Source: Gemmatimonadota bacterium (GTDB taxonomy: Bacteria; Gemmatimonadota; Gemmatimonadetes; Longimicrobiales; Gaopeijiaceae). Taken from it: 64,000 bases of DNA. The stretch spans positions 1-64,000 of the forward strand of contig JAQBXY010000017.1 of assembly GCA_027623325.1 (NCBI GenBank), in the 5' to 3' direction. Numbering within the stretch: position 1 is the first letter of the stretch; every line of letters begins with the position of its first letter. The position numbers were made by a program, and so were the translations under genes. The notes under the pieces are model-generated. The model was not told the origin of the DNA. It did no database searches and was given only the letters and a program-made list of their open reading frames with translations. Shown here piece by piece: positions 9,086-17,850 of this stretch.

Positions 9086-10309
9086 ATGGATCATTCAACA
9101 GGCGCAGTGGCCCCCGGAGGGCCACCCGCAACCCTGACGCGAGAGCAGATCAGCGTCCGGTTGCGTGAGGTCGCCCTGTTTCAAGGTCTCGGCGAATCGG
9201 ATCTGACCGAGATTCTCCGCATCTCGGAGGCGGTTCGCGTTGATGCGAGCGAGTGTGTCTTCGAAGAAGGTGAGCGTGGAGACCACTTCTACATCATCGT
9301 CCACGGAAGCATCGAACTCCGAAAGTCCTCGGGTGCCGATGCGAAACGATTGGCCGTGCTCCGAGCAGGGCAGGCGTTCGGTGAGATGGCTCTTCTCAAC
9401 CAGACACCCCGCTCCGCCTCGGCTTATGCGATCGAAGACACGTACCTCCTCTCCGTGTCGCGCGCCGCCTTCAGTCGTATGCTCGGCGGTGACACCCTCT
9501 CGGTCCGGCTCTTGAAGAACCTGTCCAAGGCGCTGTGGGCGACCTCGGTCCGCCTCGCGGCCCAGCAGGCGAAGGCGCCCGCGGAGGCGGAGGCCGGCCA
9601 GGAGACACTCTCGGAGTTCAATCGCCTGTTGCGGGCACGCCTGCTGCCCCGCGTGACCCCGCGGGTGAGCGGATACGAGCTGTCCGCATCGACGCTGGCA
9701 CCCCGGCAGGGCTCGGGATCGACGACGTGGGATTGGTTCGTTCTCACGGATGGCCGACCCGCGTTTGCGGTCCTGAGGGCCACGAGCAGTGACCTCTTTT
9801 CGGCGCAGCGCCTGGCGGCGGTCCGAATGCTGCTGCGGAGCGCCGCGGCGGAGCCGCACGCAACGCTTGGCGCCATGCTCACGAAGGTGGCACGGAATCT
9901 GAGGGCCGGCTGGATCGAAGGCCTGTCCGGGTCTGTGATCGTCGGCGTCGCCGCTCTCGCCGACGGGGCCGCCGAATGGGTCGAAGCGGGCCCCGTCACG
10001 GGTGTGATCGTCAGGGCGCGCGGTACCGCCGAAGATTTGAGTTCCCATTCCCCTCCTATCGGCGAGGAAGCGGACCGGGTGTACGAGTCGACGATGATCG
10101 TCCTCGGCACCGGCGATCGGATCGCGGCGATCACCGACACGCATTCGGAATCGGCGCGCACGGTGGCCACGACCCTCCTGAACGGACAGCTTTCGAACTC
10201 ACGCGACGCGCTCACAACCGTGCTCGCTGCGCTCGAGCCGGTCGGAGCTGGCGATGAGCCTTCGGACGTGAGCGCCGTACTCATTACGCGCACCACGACA
10301 TCACGCTGA
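9086..10309 (+). CDS. Cyclic nucleotide-binding domain protein with C-terminal SpoIIE/PP2C-like domain
   Basis: ALFQGLGESDLTEIL...FEEGERGDHFYIIVHGSIEL...AGQAFGEMALLNQTPRSASAYA is a CAP_ED domain; the C-terminal half resembles a PP2C fold. Confidence 0.8.
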   Translation: MDHSTGAVAPGGPPATLTREQISVRLREVALFQGLGESDLTEILRISEAVRVDASECVFEEGERGDHFYIIVHGSIELRKSSGADAKRLAVLRAGQAFGEMALLNQTPRSASAYAIEDTYLLSVSRAAFSRMLGGDTLSVRLLKNLSKALWATSVRLAAQQAKAPAEAEAGQETLSEFNRLLRARLLPRVTPRVSGYELSASTLAPRQGSGSTTWDWFVLTDGRPAFAVLRATSSDLFSAQRLAAVRMLLRSAAAEPHATLGAMLTKVARNLRAGWIEGLSGSVIVGVAALADGAAEWVEAGPVTGVIVRARGTAEDLSSHSPPIGEEADRVYESTMIVLGTGDRIAAITDTHSESARTVATTLLNGQLSNSRDALTTVLAALEPVGAGDEPSDVSAVLITRTTTSR

Positions 10310-10322
10310 CCCTGGACATACC

Positions 10323-10622
10323 ATGCAGGTAACGGAAAAGGACGTTCGAAACGCCTTGAAGAAGGTCAAGGACCCGGAGCTGGGCCTCGACCTCGTGGTT
10401 CTGGGCTTGATCTACGACATCGACATCGAAGGCGATGCGGTGAAGGCCACGATCTCGCTCACGTCGCCCTTCTGCCCGGTGGCCGGTCAGATCGTCGACG
10501 AGGTGAAGGCTGCCATCGAGGGGGTCGAAGGTGTCGCGAGCGCGCAGGTTGACCTGACGTTCAGCCCCCCCTGGACGGCCGACCGCATTGCCCCCCTCAT
10601 TCGCGCTTCACTGGGGTTATGA
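10323..10622 (+). CDS. MIP18/DUF59 family metal-sulfur cluster assembly factor
   Basis: KDPELGLDLVVLGLIYDIDI...ISLTSPFCPVAGQIVDEV. Confidence 0.85.
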   Translation: MQVTEKDVRNALKKVKDPELGLDLVVLGLIYDIDIEGDAVKATISLTSPFCPVAGQIVDEVKAAIEGVEGVASAQVDLTFSPPWTADRIAPLIRASLGL

Positions 10623-10676
10623 TTTTCTACACTCCTTCGTCCGTCGGGGCGAAGGCGTCATAAACACGAGAGGACG

Positions 10677-11630
10677 ATGAGCCGATTCACCGACGATGAG
10701 CTCAAGCAGAAGGTCAATGAAGGCTTCATGGTCGAGAGTCTGGAGGACATGACCGAGGGCTACCGGAAGGCCCTGTGTGTCCAATTGACCGTACAAGCCG
10801 ACACGGAGCTCATGAGCGCACCGTCCTATTGGATGGCCGCTCGCTACGCGCCTTCCACGAACACTCAGGTGAGCGCTCACGCGATCATCCAGGACGAGCT
10901 CGCGCATGCGAACATCGCCTATCGACTTCTTGAGGATATCGGGGAGTCGAAGGAGCATCTCGTCTACGGCCGTCAGCCGCACGAGTTCAAGCACCCGTAT
11001 GGCTTCGACCAGCCGCTCGACAACTGGGCGGAGCTGGTTGTGGCGAACGGCTTCTTCGATCGCGCCGGGATCACGTTGCTGTCTGACGTCTACCAGAACA
11101 CGTCCTACGCCCCGCTGAAGAGAGCGCTGGTGAAGGTCGACATGGAGGAGACCTTCCACCTGCGCCATGGCGAGGTCTGGATGCGCCGCTTGGCCAAGGC
11201 GGGCGGCGAGGCGAAGGAAATGGTCCAGCGCGCGGTGGATTGGATGTTCCCCATGACCATCGAGTGGTTCGGTCTACCCGACGACCGCAAGCGTCATTCG
11301 GGTCAGCTCGACTACAAGCTCAAGGGGCTCACGAACGATCAGCTCCGACAGGTCTGGATGGCGTCGACCGTTCCGCTTTGTGAACAGTTGGGTCTTTCGG
11401 CGCCCGCGCACTTCGACGAAGCCACGGGGCAGTACGTCTTGGATTACCCGTTCCCCTGCCAGTACGACGCCATCGCAAAACGGTGGGCCACGGACGAAGG
11501 CGAGATCTCCTGGGAGACGGTTTTCGAGCGCTGGAAGGGGCGTGGCCCCATGAACGAGATCTACGTCGAATCGGTGCAGCGCTCGCGAATGGACGTCTCT
11601 CGTTGGCTCAACGGGAAAGCGGCGGCCTGA
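10677..11630 (+). CDS. paaA: 1,2-phenylacetyl-CoA epoxidase subunit PaaA-like (ferritin-like diiron)
   Basis: IIQDELAHANIAYRLLEDIGE and KVDMEETFHLRHGEVWM (ExxH motifs); ...LDYKLKGLTNDQLRQVWMASTVPLCEQLGL as in PaaA. Confidence 0.85.
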   Translation: MSRFTDDELKQKVNEGFMVESLEDMTEGYRKALCVQLTVQADTELMSAPSYWMAARYAPSTNTQVSAHAIIQDELAHANIAYRLLEDIGESKEHLVYGRQPHEFKHPYGFDQPLDNWAELVVANGFFDRAGITLLSDVYQNTSYAPLKRALVKVDMEETFHLRHGEVWMRRLAKAGGEAKEMVQRAVDWMFPMTIEWFGLPDDRKRHSGQLDYKLKGLTNDQLRQVWMASTVPLCEQLGLSAPAHFDEATGQYVLDYPFPCQYDAIAKRWATDEGEISWETVFERWKGRGPMNEIYVESVQRSRMDVSRWLNGKAAA

Positions 11631-11631
11631 C

Positions 11632-12057
11632 GTGTCTTCGGCTCTCCCTGTTGTGGGTCGTCTCGACGTCGGCCTACCCGTGCACATCTCCGTTCACAAG
11701 AGCGGGGGACGCGACGTGTGGTCCGCTCCGCTCGAGTCGGCTCCTGAAGATGCGGTTCAGGCTACATGGGACGCACTCAACGAAGTCCTTGATCCGGAGA
11801 TTCCGATCAGTTTGCCGGAGTTGGGACTGGTGTACGGCGTCGAGGTCGAGGGTGGCGTAGCTACGGTCAGTCTGACCTACACCGCGACCGCGTGTCCCTG
11901 CATGGAGTTCATCCGTGAGGACATCACGGATCGGCTCATCTCGGAGTCCTGGATCGATTCCGTGGAACTCGTTGAACTCTGGGATCCTCCGTGGACCAGT
12001 GAAAGAATCACACCTGAGGGTCGAGCGAAGCTGAAACTACTCGGCGTGAGCGCATGA
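11632..12057 (+). CDS. paaD: PaaD-like DUF59 protein lacking the C-terminal zinc ribbon
   Basis: VLDPEIPISLPELGLVYGVEVEG...TYTATACPCMEFIREDI...LWDPPWTSERITPEGRAKLKLLGVSA*. GTG start. Confidence 0.8.
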   Translation: MSSALPVVGRLDVGLPVHISVHKSGGRDVWSAPLESAPEDAVQATWDALNEVLDPEIPISLPELGLVYGVEVEGGVATVSLTYTATACPCMEFIREDITDRLISESWIDSVELVELWDPPWTSERITPEGRAKLKLLGVSA

Positions 12058-12115
12058 GCGTCGACCCCCAGGCCGCCGAAATCCTGCCCGGACATGAGGC
12101 ATAGGAAAGGAAACG

Positions 12116-12340
12116 ATGCGAGAGATCGTGTACGACGTATTTGCTCGGAAGGACCGAGGTGATCAGTTGGTCCACATCGGCTATGTCGACGCCTTCGACG
12201 ACGAGACCGCGAAGGTCTATGCGTGGAAGACCTACGACGAAGAAAAGTGGTTCGAAATGTGTATCGTGGAGCGCAGCGCGATCATTCCGGTCAATCACGA
12301 TGATGGCGTCTTCGCGAAGGCCCGGAGGATCGCCGGATGA
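12116..12340 (+). CDS. paaB: PaaB-like subunit
   Basis: Small protein (YDVFARKDRGDQLVHIGYVDAFDDETAKVYAWKTYDEEKWFEMCIVERSAIIPV) between paaD and paaC; PaaB-like pattern. Confidence 0.7.
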   Translation: MREIVYDVFARKDRGDQLVHIGYVDAFDDETAKVYAWKTYDEEKWFEMCIVERSAIIPVNHDDGVFAKARRIAG

Positions 12341-13125
12341 GTGACGCACTGGATCCGGCAAAGATGGGCACCGCGGACAAGGCCGCTCTCGAACGACTGA
12401 TCCTCACGCTCGCGGACTCCAAGCGTCTGATGGGCATCCGTTATTCCGACTGGTTGCTCGGTGCCCCGTCGATCGAGACTGGTATCGCCGCGTCGTCGAT
12501 GGCACAGGACGAGTGGGGTCACGCGCGCCTTCTCTACTCGATGCTCAAGGACATGGGGATCGATCCGGGGCCCGTGGAGCACGATCGGCAGGCCGAGGAG
12601 TACGCGTCGATCGGCTCGCTCGATGAAGAGATGCCGGATTGGGCAGCCCTCGTGGCGGCGATCGTACTCGTCGATGGTGCGATCTCGGTGGTCCTGTCGT
12701 CGTTTGCGACCGGGTCGTTCGAGTCCGCGAGGGGTCGGGTACCGAAGATGCTCTCCGAGGAGGAGTTCCATTCCAGTCTGGGTGCGGCCTGGTACCGTCG
12801 CTTGGCCGCGGCCGGTGGTGAAGCCAAGGAACTGCTGACGGCTGCGACCAAGTCGATCCTGCCTCCCACCCTTGCCTGGGTCGGAGCGGCCGACGACTCG
12901 ACGGGACGGATGGTGGCGGCGGGAGTGATCGCCCCCGCCGAGGATCGGCTCGCCACCTTTCGCGGCGCCGCCCGGGAATTCACCGCGCTGGTCGGCATCG
13001 ACATCGACGCCGTTGATGCGACGCCCGAGTGGGACGGGGCGCGAGGGCGAACCCCGGGTCACCCGAACGAGGAAGCCGTTCAGCGCGCCCGCGGCGACCT
13101 CAACCGGGCGCTCTTCGTCGAGTAG
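12337..13125 (+). CDS. paaC: PaaC-like subunit (ferritin-like)
   Basis: YSDWLLGAPSIETGIAASSMAQDEWGHARLLYSML and MLSEEEFHSSLGAAWYRRLA; 4-bp overlap with paaB. Confidence 0.78.
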   Translation: MSDALDPAKMGTADKAALERLILTLADSKRLMGIRYSDWLLGAPSIETGIAASSMAQDEWGHARLLYSMLKDMGIDPGPVEHDRQAEEYASIGSLDEEMPDWAALVAAIVLVDGAISVVLSSFATGSFESARGRVPKMLSEEEFHSSLGAAWYRRLAAAGGEAKELLTAATKSILPPTLAWVGAADDSTGRMVAAGVIAPAEDRLATFRGAAREFTALVGIDIDAVDATPEWDGARGRTPGHPNEEAVQRARGDLNRALFVE

Positions 13126-13374
13126 ATGGCGATACCACCCCCCTTCCGGCGCGGAGCGCTCGGCGCCGACGGAAGGGGTCTCCCGTCTTCTGCCAGTCAG
13201 CGACGTGAGGAGACGCCCACCAGTCTCCCGACGGCGCCCGCGTGTCCATTCTGTGACGGGGTCGAAACCGAGATCATGAACTCGTTCGGGTCACACGCTT
13301 CGGTGAGCACCTACTGGTGCCGGGCGTGCGGAAGCCCCTTCGAGCTCATGAAGTGGAGAGGCAGCGGGGCCTAG
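13126..13374 (+). CDS. Stand-alone PaaD-type zinc ribbon protein
   Basis: CPFCDGVETEIMNSFGSHASVSTYWCRACGSPFELMKW matches the C-terminal CPxC...SxFGSxAxxxxYxCxxCxxPFexxK ribbon of canonical PaaD. Confidence 0.75.
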   Translation: MAIPPPFRRGALGADGRGLPSSASQRREETPTSLPTAPACPFCDGVETEIMNSFGSHASVSTYWCRACGSPFELMKWRGSGA

Positions 13375-13384
13375 GCCCCGCCGA

Positions 13385-13987
13385 TCAGGCGTCGATCAGC
13401 TCGACGTCTTCCAGGAAGTCCCGGAGCGGATTCGCCACGGCGACAGCCCGTTCCCGAATTGCCTCGGAAGTAGCGGCACGGGCTGCTTCCCCCATCATAT
13501 GCCGGGACACCGCTTCACCCAACTTGCCGTCGGACTCTGCCGCTGCCTGGTGGTATTCGGCGTAACGAGCGCTCACTCGTTGCTCGAAGAGCGGGAGCTG
13601 AGCCTTGGGCGTACCGTTCGCGACCATGTCCTCGAAGACAGCGCTGTGGAGAGCATCCAGGCCCTCACGGATGCGTTCGTCGGGGGCACGGCCCAGAAAT
13701 GCCAACTGGGCCCCACGCGTATGCGCCCACATGAAGAAGATCAGTGCTTCCTCGGCTGTGCGATGCGCGCTACCATCGTCGTCATATAGAGTGTCGACGT
13801 CCGGAAGGGGTGTTTCGACGTCTTCCTGAGACAGGAAGTCGGAAAAGCTCTCCCAAACGAGCCTGGCGAGATTGTCGCCGAGCTCATCGGTCGTCATCGT
13901 CTGAGGTGCGCGAAATTCGCGAATGTCGTCGGTAATCGTGCTCTGCACGGCACTATCCTGTGTCACGTTTGTTTGATGTAACACCAA
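13385..13987 (-). CDS. Hypothetical protein
   Basis: 200-aa ORF with normal composition; no motif recognised. Confidence 0.55.
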   Translation of the reverse strand: MVLHQTNVTQDSAVQSTITDDIREFRAPQTMTTDELGDNLARLVWESFSDFLSQEDVETPLPDVDTLYDDDGSAHRTAEEALIFFMWAHTRGAQLAFLGRAPDERIREGLDALHSAVFEDMVANGTPKAQLPLFEQRVSARYAEYHQAAAESDGKLGEAVSRHMMGEAARAATSEAIRERAVAVANPLRDFLEDVELIDA

Positions 13988-14007
13988 TTCGGAACAAGGA
14001 TCCTACT

Positions 14008-14751
14008 GTGTCAAGGTTGAAGATTTCGCGCGGAACGACCCCCTCGCGGCCTCGCGCTGCACGGTTGAGTCGCCGTGGGTCGAAAACCCTTGTGAGGCTT
14101 GGTGTCCTGGCGGTCGTGGCCGTCACCGGTGCCTGTGCTGCGTCCGCCCCCGACATCCCGCGACCGCGACCGATCATCATCCACTCCGGCGCTCGCATTC
14201 GGGCAGACCATGACAACATGCGGGAGGTCAACGAGTGGGTGCTGCGAGAGCAGCTCAACATTGAACAAGATCCATCGTTCTGGGTGATTGGGAGCAACAC
14301 GGTGACGGAGACCTTCCCCTGGGAGGGGTTGGTCGTCAGTTCCGACAGCGTGACGGTCCGCATTCCACTGGGTGGTCAGGACGCCAGTCTCGTGTACCAG
14401 ATCTATGGGCACCTCCACCTCATGACTACGATGGGTCGTCAGGAAGAATGGCTCCCGGAGGCGCCTGCGGCGGTGGGTTACGAACTCGAACGGGCCATTC
14501 TTACGAGGGTCGCGGATGCATGGATCCTCGGGCGAACCGTATTCGACACGCAGTCTTTCGCCCCGCTCGATGAGCTCGCGTATGCCAAGGATGCAGGCTT
14601 CCTCGACGCGTTCATCTTCACGGCTCGGCCCGGCGAGTTTGCTGCGAGTCGAACGACGTGGGCCAGAGCGAATCCTGGAGAGATCGATCGCTACCGGGAT
14701 TGGTTCGTGGACACCTTCAACCGCGAGCCGCCGGGTATTCGGGCCAACTAG
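14008..14751 (+). CDS. Hypothetical secreted/lipoprotein
   Basis: GTG start preceded by AAGGA; lipobox-like LGVLAVVAVTGACA. Confidence 0.6.
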   Translation: MSRLKISRGTTPSRPRAARLSRRGSKTLVRLGVLAVVAVTGACAASAPDIPRPRPIIIHSGARIRADHDNMREVNEWVLREQLNIEQDPSFWVIGSNTVTETFPWEGLVVSSDSVTVRIPLGGQDASLVYQIYGHLHLMTTMGRQEEWLPEAPAAVGYELERAILTRVADAWILGRTVFDTQSFAPLDELAYAKDAGFLDAFIFTARPGEFAASRTTWARANPGEIDRYRDWFVDTFNREPPGIRAN

Positions 14752-15062
14752 ATCGACATTTCCCAGCGGAGCCCAATCGGGCCACCCCCGTCCAACTCCT
14801 CGACGTGAACGTCGAGTCGGCCCGTCCGGGCGAGGCGATCGTTGCTGGGTTTGCCGCCGAACACGGCGAATCCGATGATCCGTACGCGGCACTCGTCGCC
14901 GGTCGGTGACACCGCGACTGCCTCGGCGCCCTTGAGCGACTTGATGGAGGGCGCTTCACCTGCCTGCAGGCGAAGGCGTAGAATACGGCCGGAATGCGGA
15001 GCGTCCATCGCGTCGAGGACGCGAAACGTGACGCTTCTGCTCGTGGTGGTTTCTGCTGACAT
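14748..15062 (-). CDS. Small hypothetical protein
   Basis: MSAETTTSRSVTFRVLDAMDAPHSGRILRLRLQAGEAP...; the longer ORF start (15203) would overlap the divergent gene. Confidence 0.5.
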   Translation of the reverse strand: MSAETTTSRSVTFRVLDAMDAPHSGRILRLRLQAGEAPSIKSLKGAEAVAVSPTGDECRVRIIGFAVFGGKPSNDRLARTGRLDVHVEELDGGGPIGLRWEMSI

Positions 15063-15080
15063 AAAAGGAAGAGTATCGGC

Positions 15081-16523
15081 ATGACGTTGCCGAAGGAAGA
15101 TATGCCCAGGAGCGAGCTGGAGTTGTCTCCGGAGCGGATGCTGGAGTTGGCTGCGCTCGCGTCCCAGCTCATCGTTGACCGCTTGGATGGCCTCGCGGAC
15201 CAACCCGCGTGGCGGGGAGGCTCTCGGGCGGAACTCGAGCCGATCATGCGGGAGCCGCCGCCGGAGGAAGGGCGAAACCCGGAAGACGTGTTACGGCGAG
15301 CGGCTGCAGAAATCCTGCCGATCGCCGGGCGCGTCGATCACCCGAAGTTCTTCGCGTTCGTGCCGTCGTCGGCCACCTGGCCCGGCGTGCTCGCCGACTA
15401 CATGGCGGCGGGCCACAACATCTTCCAAGGCACCTGGCTGGGGGCGAGTGGTCCGAGCCAGCTGGAGGTGGTCGTCATCGACTGGTTCCGGGAGTGGCTC
15501 GGATACCCCGAGACGGGTGGCGGACTCTTCACGAGTGGCGGCTCGGCGGCCAGCCTCGACGCTTTCGTCGCTGCTCGCGAAGCCGCAGGGGCGCCGGAAC
15601 GCGCCACCGTCTATATGAGCGACCAGAGCCACACAGCGTTGAGCCGTGCCGCGACGATTGTAGGTGTGCGCCCCGAACGGGTTCGAAAGGTGCCCAGCGA
15701 CGCGTACTTCCGCATGAAGATGGATGACCTGCAGCGGATGATCGATGAGGATCGCGCGGCCGGGCTGACCCCCATCGCGGTCTGCGGCAACGCAGGGACC
15801 ACGAATACAGGAGCCGTCGACCCTCTCGAGAGCCTCGCCGATCTCTGCGAGCGAGAGGGCATCTGGCTCCACATCGACGCGTCCTACGGTGGGTTTGCGA
15901 TCTTGACCGACACCGGCAAGGCGTTGTTCCGTGGCATCGAACGAGCCGACTCGATCGCGATGGATGCGCACAAGTGGCTCTTTCAGCCGTTCGAAGCGGG
16001 CTGCCTCATGGTTCGTGACGTGCGCAAGCTCGAAGAGGCGTTCTCGGTGCACCCCGAGTATCTCCAGGATACGCAGTGGGGTACGGACCATCCGAATTTC
16101 GGTGACCGGGGACTGCAGCTGAGCCGCTCGTTCCGAGCACTCAAGGTGTGGATGTCCATCCAGACGTTCGGGATGGCGGCGTTTCGACGCTCGGTCGGCA
16201 AGGGCATCGACCTGGCCTTGAAGGGCGAGGAATACGTTCGTGCCTCCCAGATTCTCCAGATTGCCAATCCGGCATCACTCGGTGTCGTGTGCTTCCGCGT
16301 GAATCCCAGGGACATGGATCTGGACGACGCGCTCCTCGAGAAAGTGAACGAGGCGGTTCAGGCCCGCGTCATCGAGACAGCGACGGCGATGATGTCGTCC
16401 ACGCGGCTCCGCGGTTTGTATTCGCTCCGGATGTGCATCCTGAACCACACGACCACGTGGGAGGACGTCCGGAGCACACTCGAGGCCATCGAACGGTTCG
16501 GGATGGAAGCGCTCGAAGCGTGA
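15081..16523 (+). CDS. PLP-dependent aromatic amino acid decarboxylase family (group II)
   Basis: HPKFFAFVPSSATWPGVLADY, GLFTSGGSAASLDAF, HIDASYGGFAIL, DSIAMDAHKWLFQPFEAGCLMV (PLP lysine). Confidence 0.9.
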   Translation: MTLPKEDMPRSELELSPERMLELAALASQLIVDRLDGLADQPAWRGGSRAELEPIMREPPPEEGRNPEDVLRRAAAEILPIAGRVDHPKFFAFVPSSATWPGVLADYMAAGHNIFQGTWLGASGPSQLEVVVIDWFREWLGYPETGGGLFTSGGSAASLDAFVAAREAAGAPERATVYMSDQSHTALSRAATIVGVRPERVRKVPSDAYFRMKMDDLQRMIDEDRAAGLTPIAVCGNAGTTNTGAVDPLESLADLCEREGIWLHIDASYGGFAILTDTGKALFRGIERADSIAMDAHKWLFQPFEAGCLMVRDVRKLEEAFSVHPEYLQDTQWGTDHPNFGDRGLQLSRSFRALKVWMSIQTFGMAAFRRSVGKGIDLALKGEEYVRASQILQIANPASLGVVCFRVNPRDMDLDDALLEKVNEAVQARVIETATAMMSSTRLRGLYSLRMCILNHTTTWEDVRSTLEAIERFGMEALEA

Positions 16524-17332
16524 GCCCATCGCACTCCCGACCGTTGGTCGTACGCCTCGTCACGTGGGGCGGGGTCGTGTCCTTCTGGGTCGTCCTCTTG
16601 GTACTGCGGTTCGTCGCGGGCCTCGAGGTCATCGACGCGATCCTGCTCTCCGTACTTCTCGCAGCGGTGCCGACCCTGTCCCTCGCGCAGGTTCCGCTCA
16701 TCGAGGGCTCCACGATCGAACGGCTCCCCGCCTATTGGGGATCGATCATCACGCTCTGGCTGCTCGGCAGCGCGTGTTGGTTCGTGGGTGGTCGGGAGGG
16801 AGGGCCCGCGGCGATGGGCCTCGTCGGGCTGCCCGTCGGGTCTCTCCTGGCGTGGACCGTGGCGCTGCTCGCCGCGGGCATGCTGACGATTCTCGTCTTC
16901 CAGCGGCTCGCCGCGTGGACTGGAATTCAGGAGAGCCCCCTTCTGCGGCAACTCCTGCCGAAAACACGGGACGAACGTCGTGTATTCGCTCTGCTCTCCG
17001 TGGCCGCCGGGACCGGAGAGGAGTTGGCGTACCGTGGTTATGCCATTCCGGTCCTCACTCCGCTGCTGGGCATCCCCGGTGCTGCGGTGCTCACCACGGT
17101 CGTCTTCGGACTTCTGCACAGCTATCAGGGATGGCTCGGCATTGTGCGTACCGCGATCATGGGAGGAATCCTCGCGTGGGGCTTCCTGGCTTCGGGAAGC
17201 CTGCTGCCATCGATGATCGCGCACACCTTGATCGATCTTCTGGCGGGCATCGTGCTCGGCGAGCGTCTCCTGTCACCCGCAGGCGTGGCGGGTGTAGAGC
17301 AATACGAAGATCCCATGACTCAAGAGGGCTGA
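16520..17332 (+). CDS. CPBP family intramembrane metalloprotease
   Basis: TGEELAYRGYAIPVL, VVFGLLHSYQGWLG, IAHTLIDLLAGIV; multiple TM helices; GTG start overlapping the upstream stop. Confidence 0.85.
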   Translation: MSPSHSRPLVVRLVTWGGVVSFWVVLLVLRFVAGLEVIDAILLSVLLAAVPTLSLAQVPLIEGSTIERLPAYWGSIITLWLLGSACWFVGGREGGPAAMGLVGLPVGSLLAWTVALLAAGMLTILVFQRLAAWTGIQESPLLRQLLPKTRDERRVFALLSVAAGTGEELAYRGYAIPVLTPLLGIPGAAVLTTVVFGLLHSYQGWLGIVRTAIMGGILAWGFLASGSLLPSMIAHTLIDLLAGIVLGERLLSPAGVAGVEQYEDPMTQEG

Positions 17333-17342
17333 CAGGGACGAT

Positions 17343-17756
17343 ATGGAAGTCGATCTCGCTCTACTCGCTGACGCCGCGACCATCGATGGTTCTGGCAAAC
17401 TCAACATCCTCGGGATCTTCGATCGCCTGGGGACGACATCGTTTCCTACGCGACATCCCCGGCTGAGTCTGGTGCTCCGCTTCGCGGCGGGTGTCCAAGA
17501 GGTCGGCAAGCACGACGTGGGCATCACGTTGAAAGGGCCTGGAGGCAAGGAGGTCGTGCGCATCGACGGTGAGATGAACCTCCACGCGGGACCGCGCGGC
17601 ATCGCGGAGGGCGTTCTGGTACCGCACATTCTCAACATGGACGGCCTCGTCTTTCCCGTGGCCGGACGGTATGCCTTCGATGTACGCGTCGACGGCGAGC
17701 ACCACGTTTCGATTCCGCTCACCGTCGAAGGACCGGCGAACTCCGCTCAGGCGTGA
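17343..17756 (+). CDS. DUF6941-like protein
   Basis: MEVDLALLADAATIDGSGKLNILGIFDRLGTTSFP...; family resemblance. Confidence 0.6.
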   Translation: MEVDLALLADAATIDGSGKLNILGIFDRLGTTSFPTRHPRLSLVLRFAAGVQEVGKHDVGITLKGPGGKEVVRIDGEMNLHAGPRGIAEGVLVPHILNMDGLVFPVAGRYAFDVRVDGEHHVSIPLTVEGPANSAQA

Positions 17757-17850
17757 TCGGCGATGGCTGGGGGCCTCGGGCGATGGTGCTTGCAGAAACT
17801 CCGGGGCACCTTGAATAGTACTATAGGCAGCGACGGCCGAAGGAGCCTCG

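Noticed and set aside
9095-10296. Two long minus-strand ORFs opposite the CAP_ED gene
   Set aside because: Shadow ORFs of the well-supported + strand gene.
12054-12104. 16-codon mini-ORF (MSVDPQAAEILPGHEA) overlapping the paaD stop
   Set aside because: Too short to support; could be coincidence in a GC-rich spacer.
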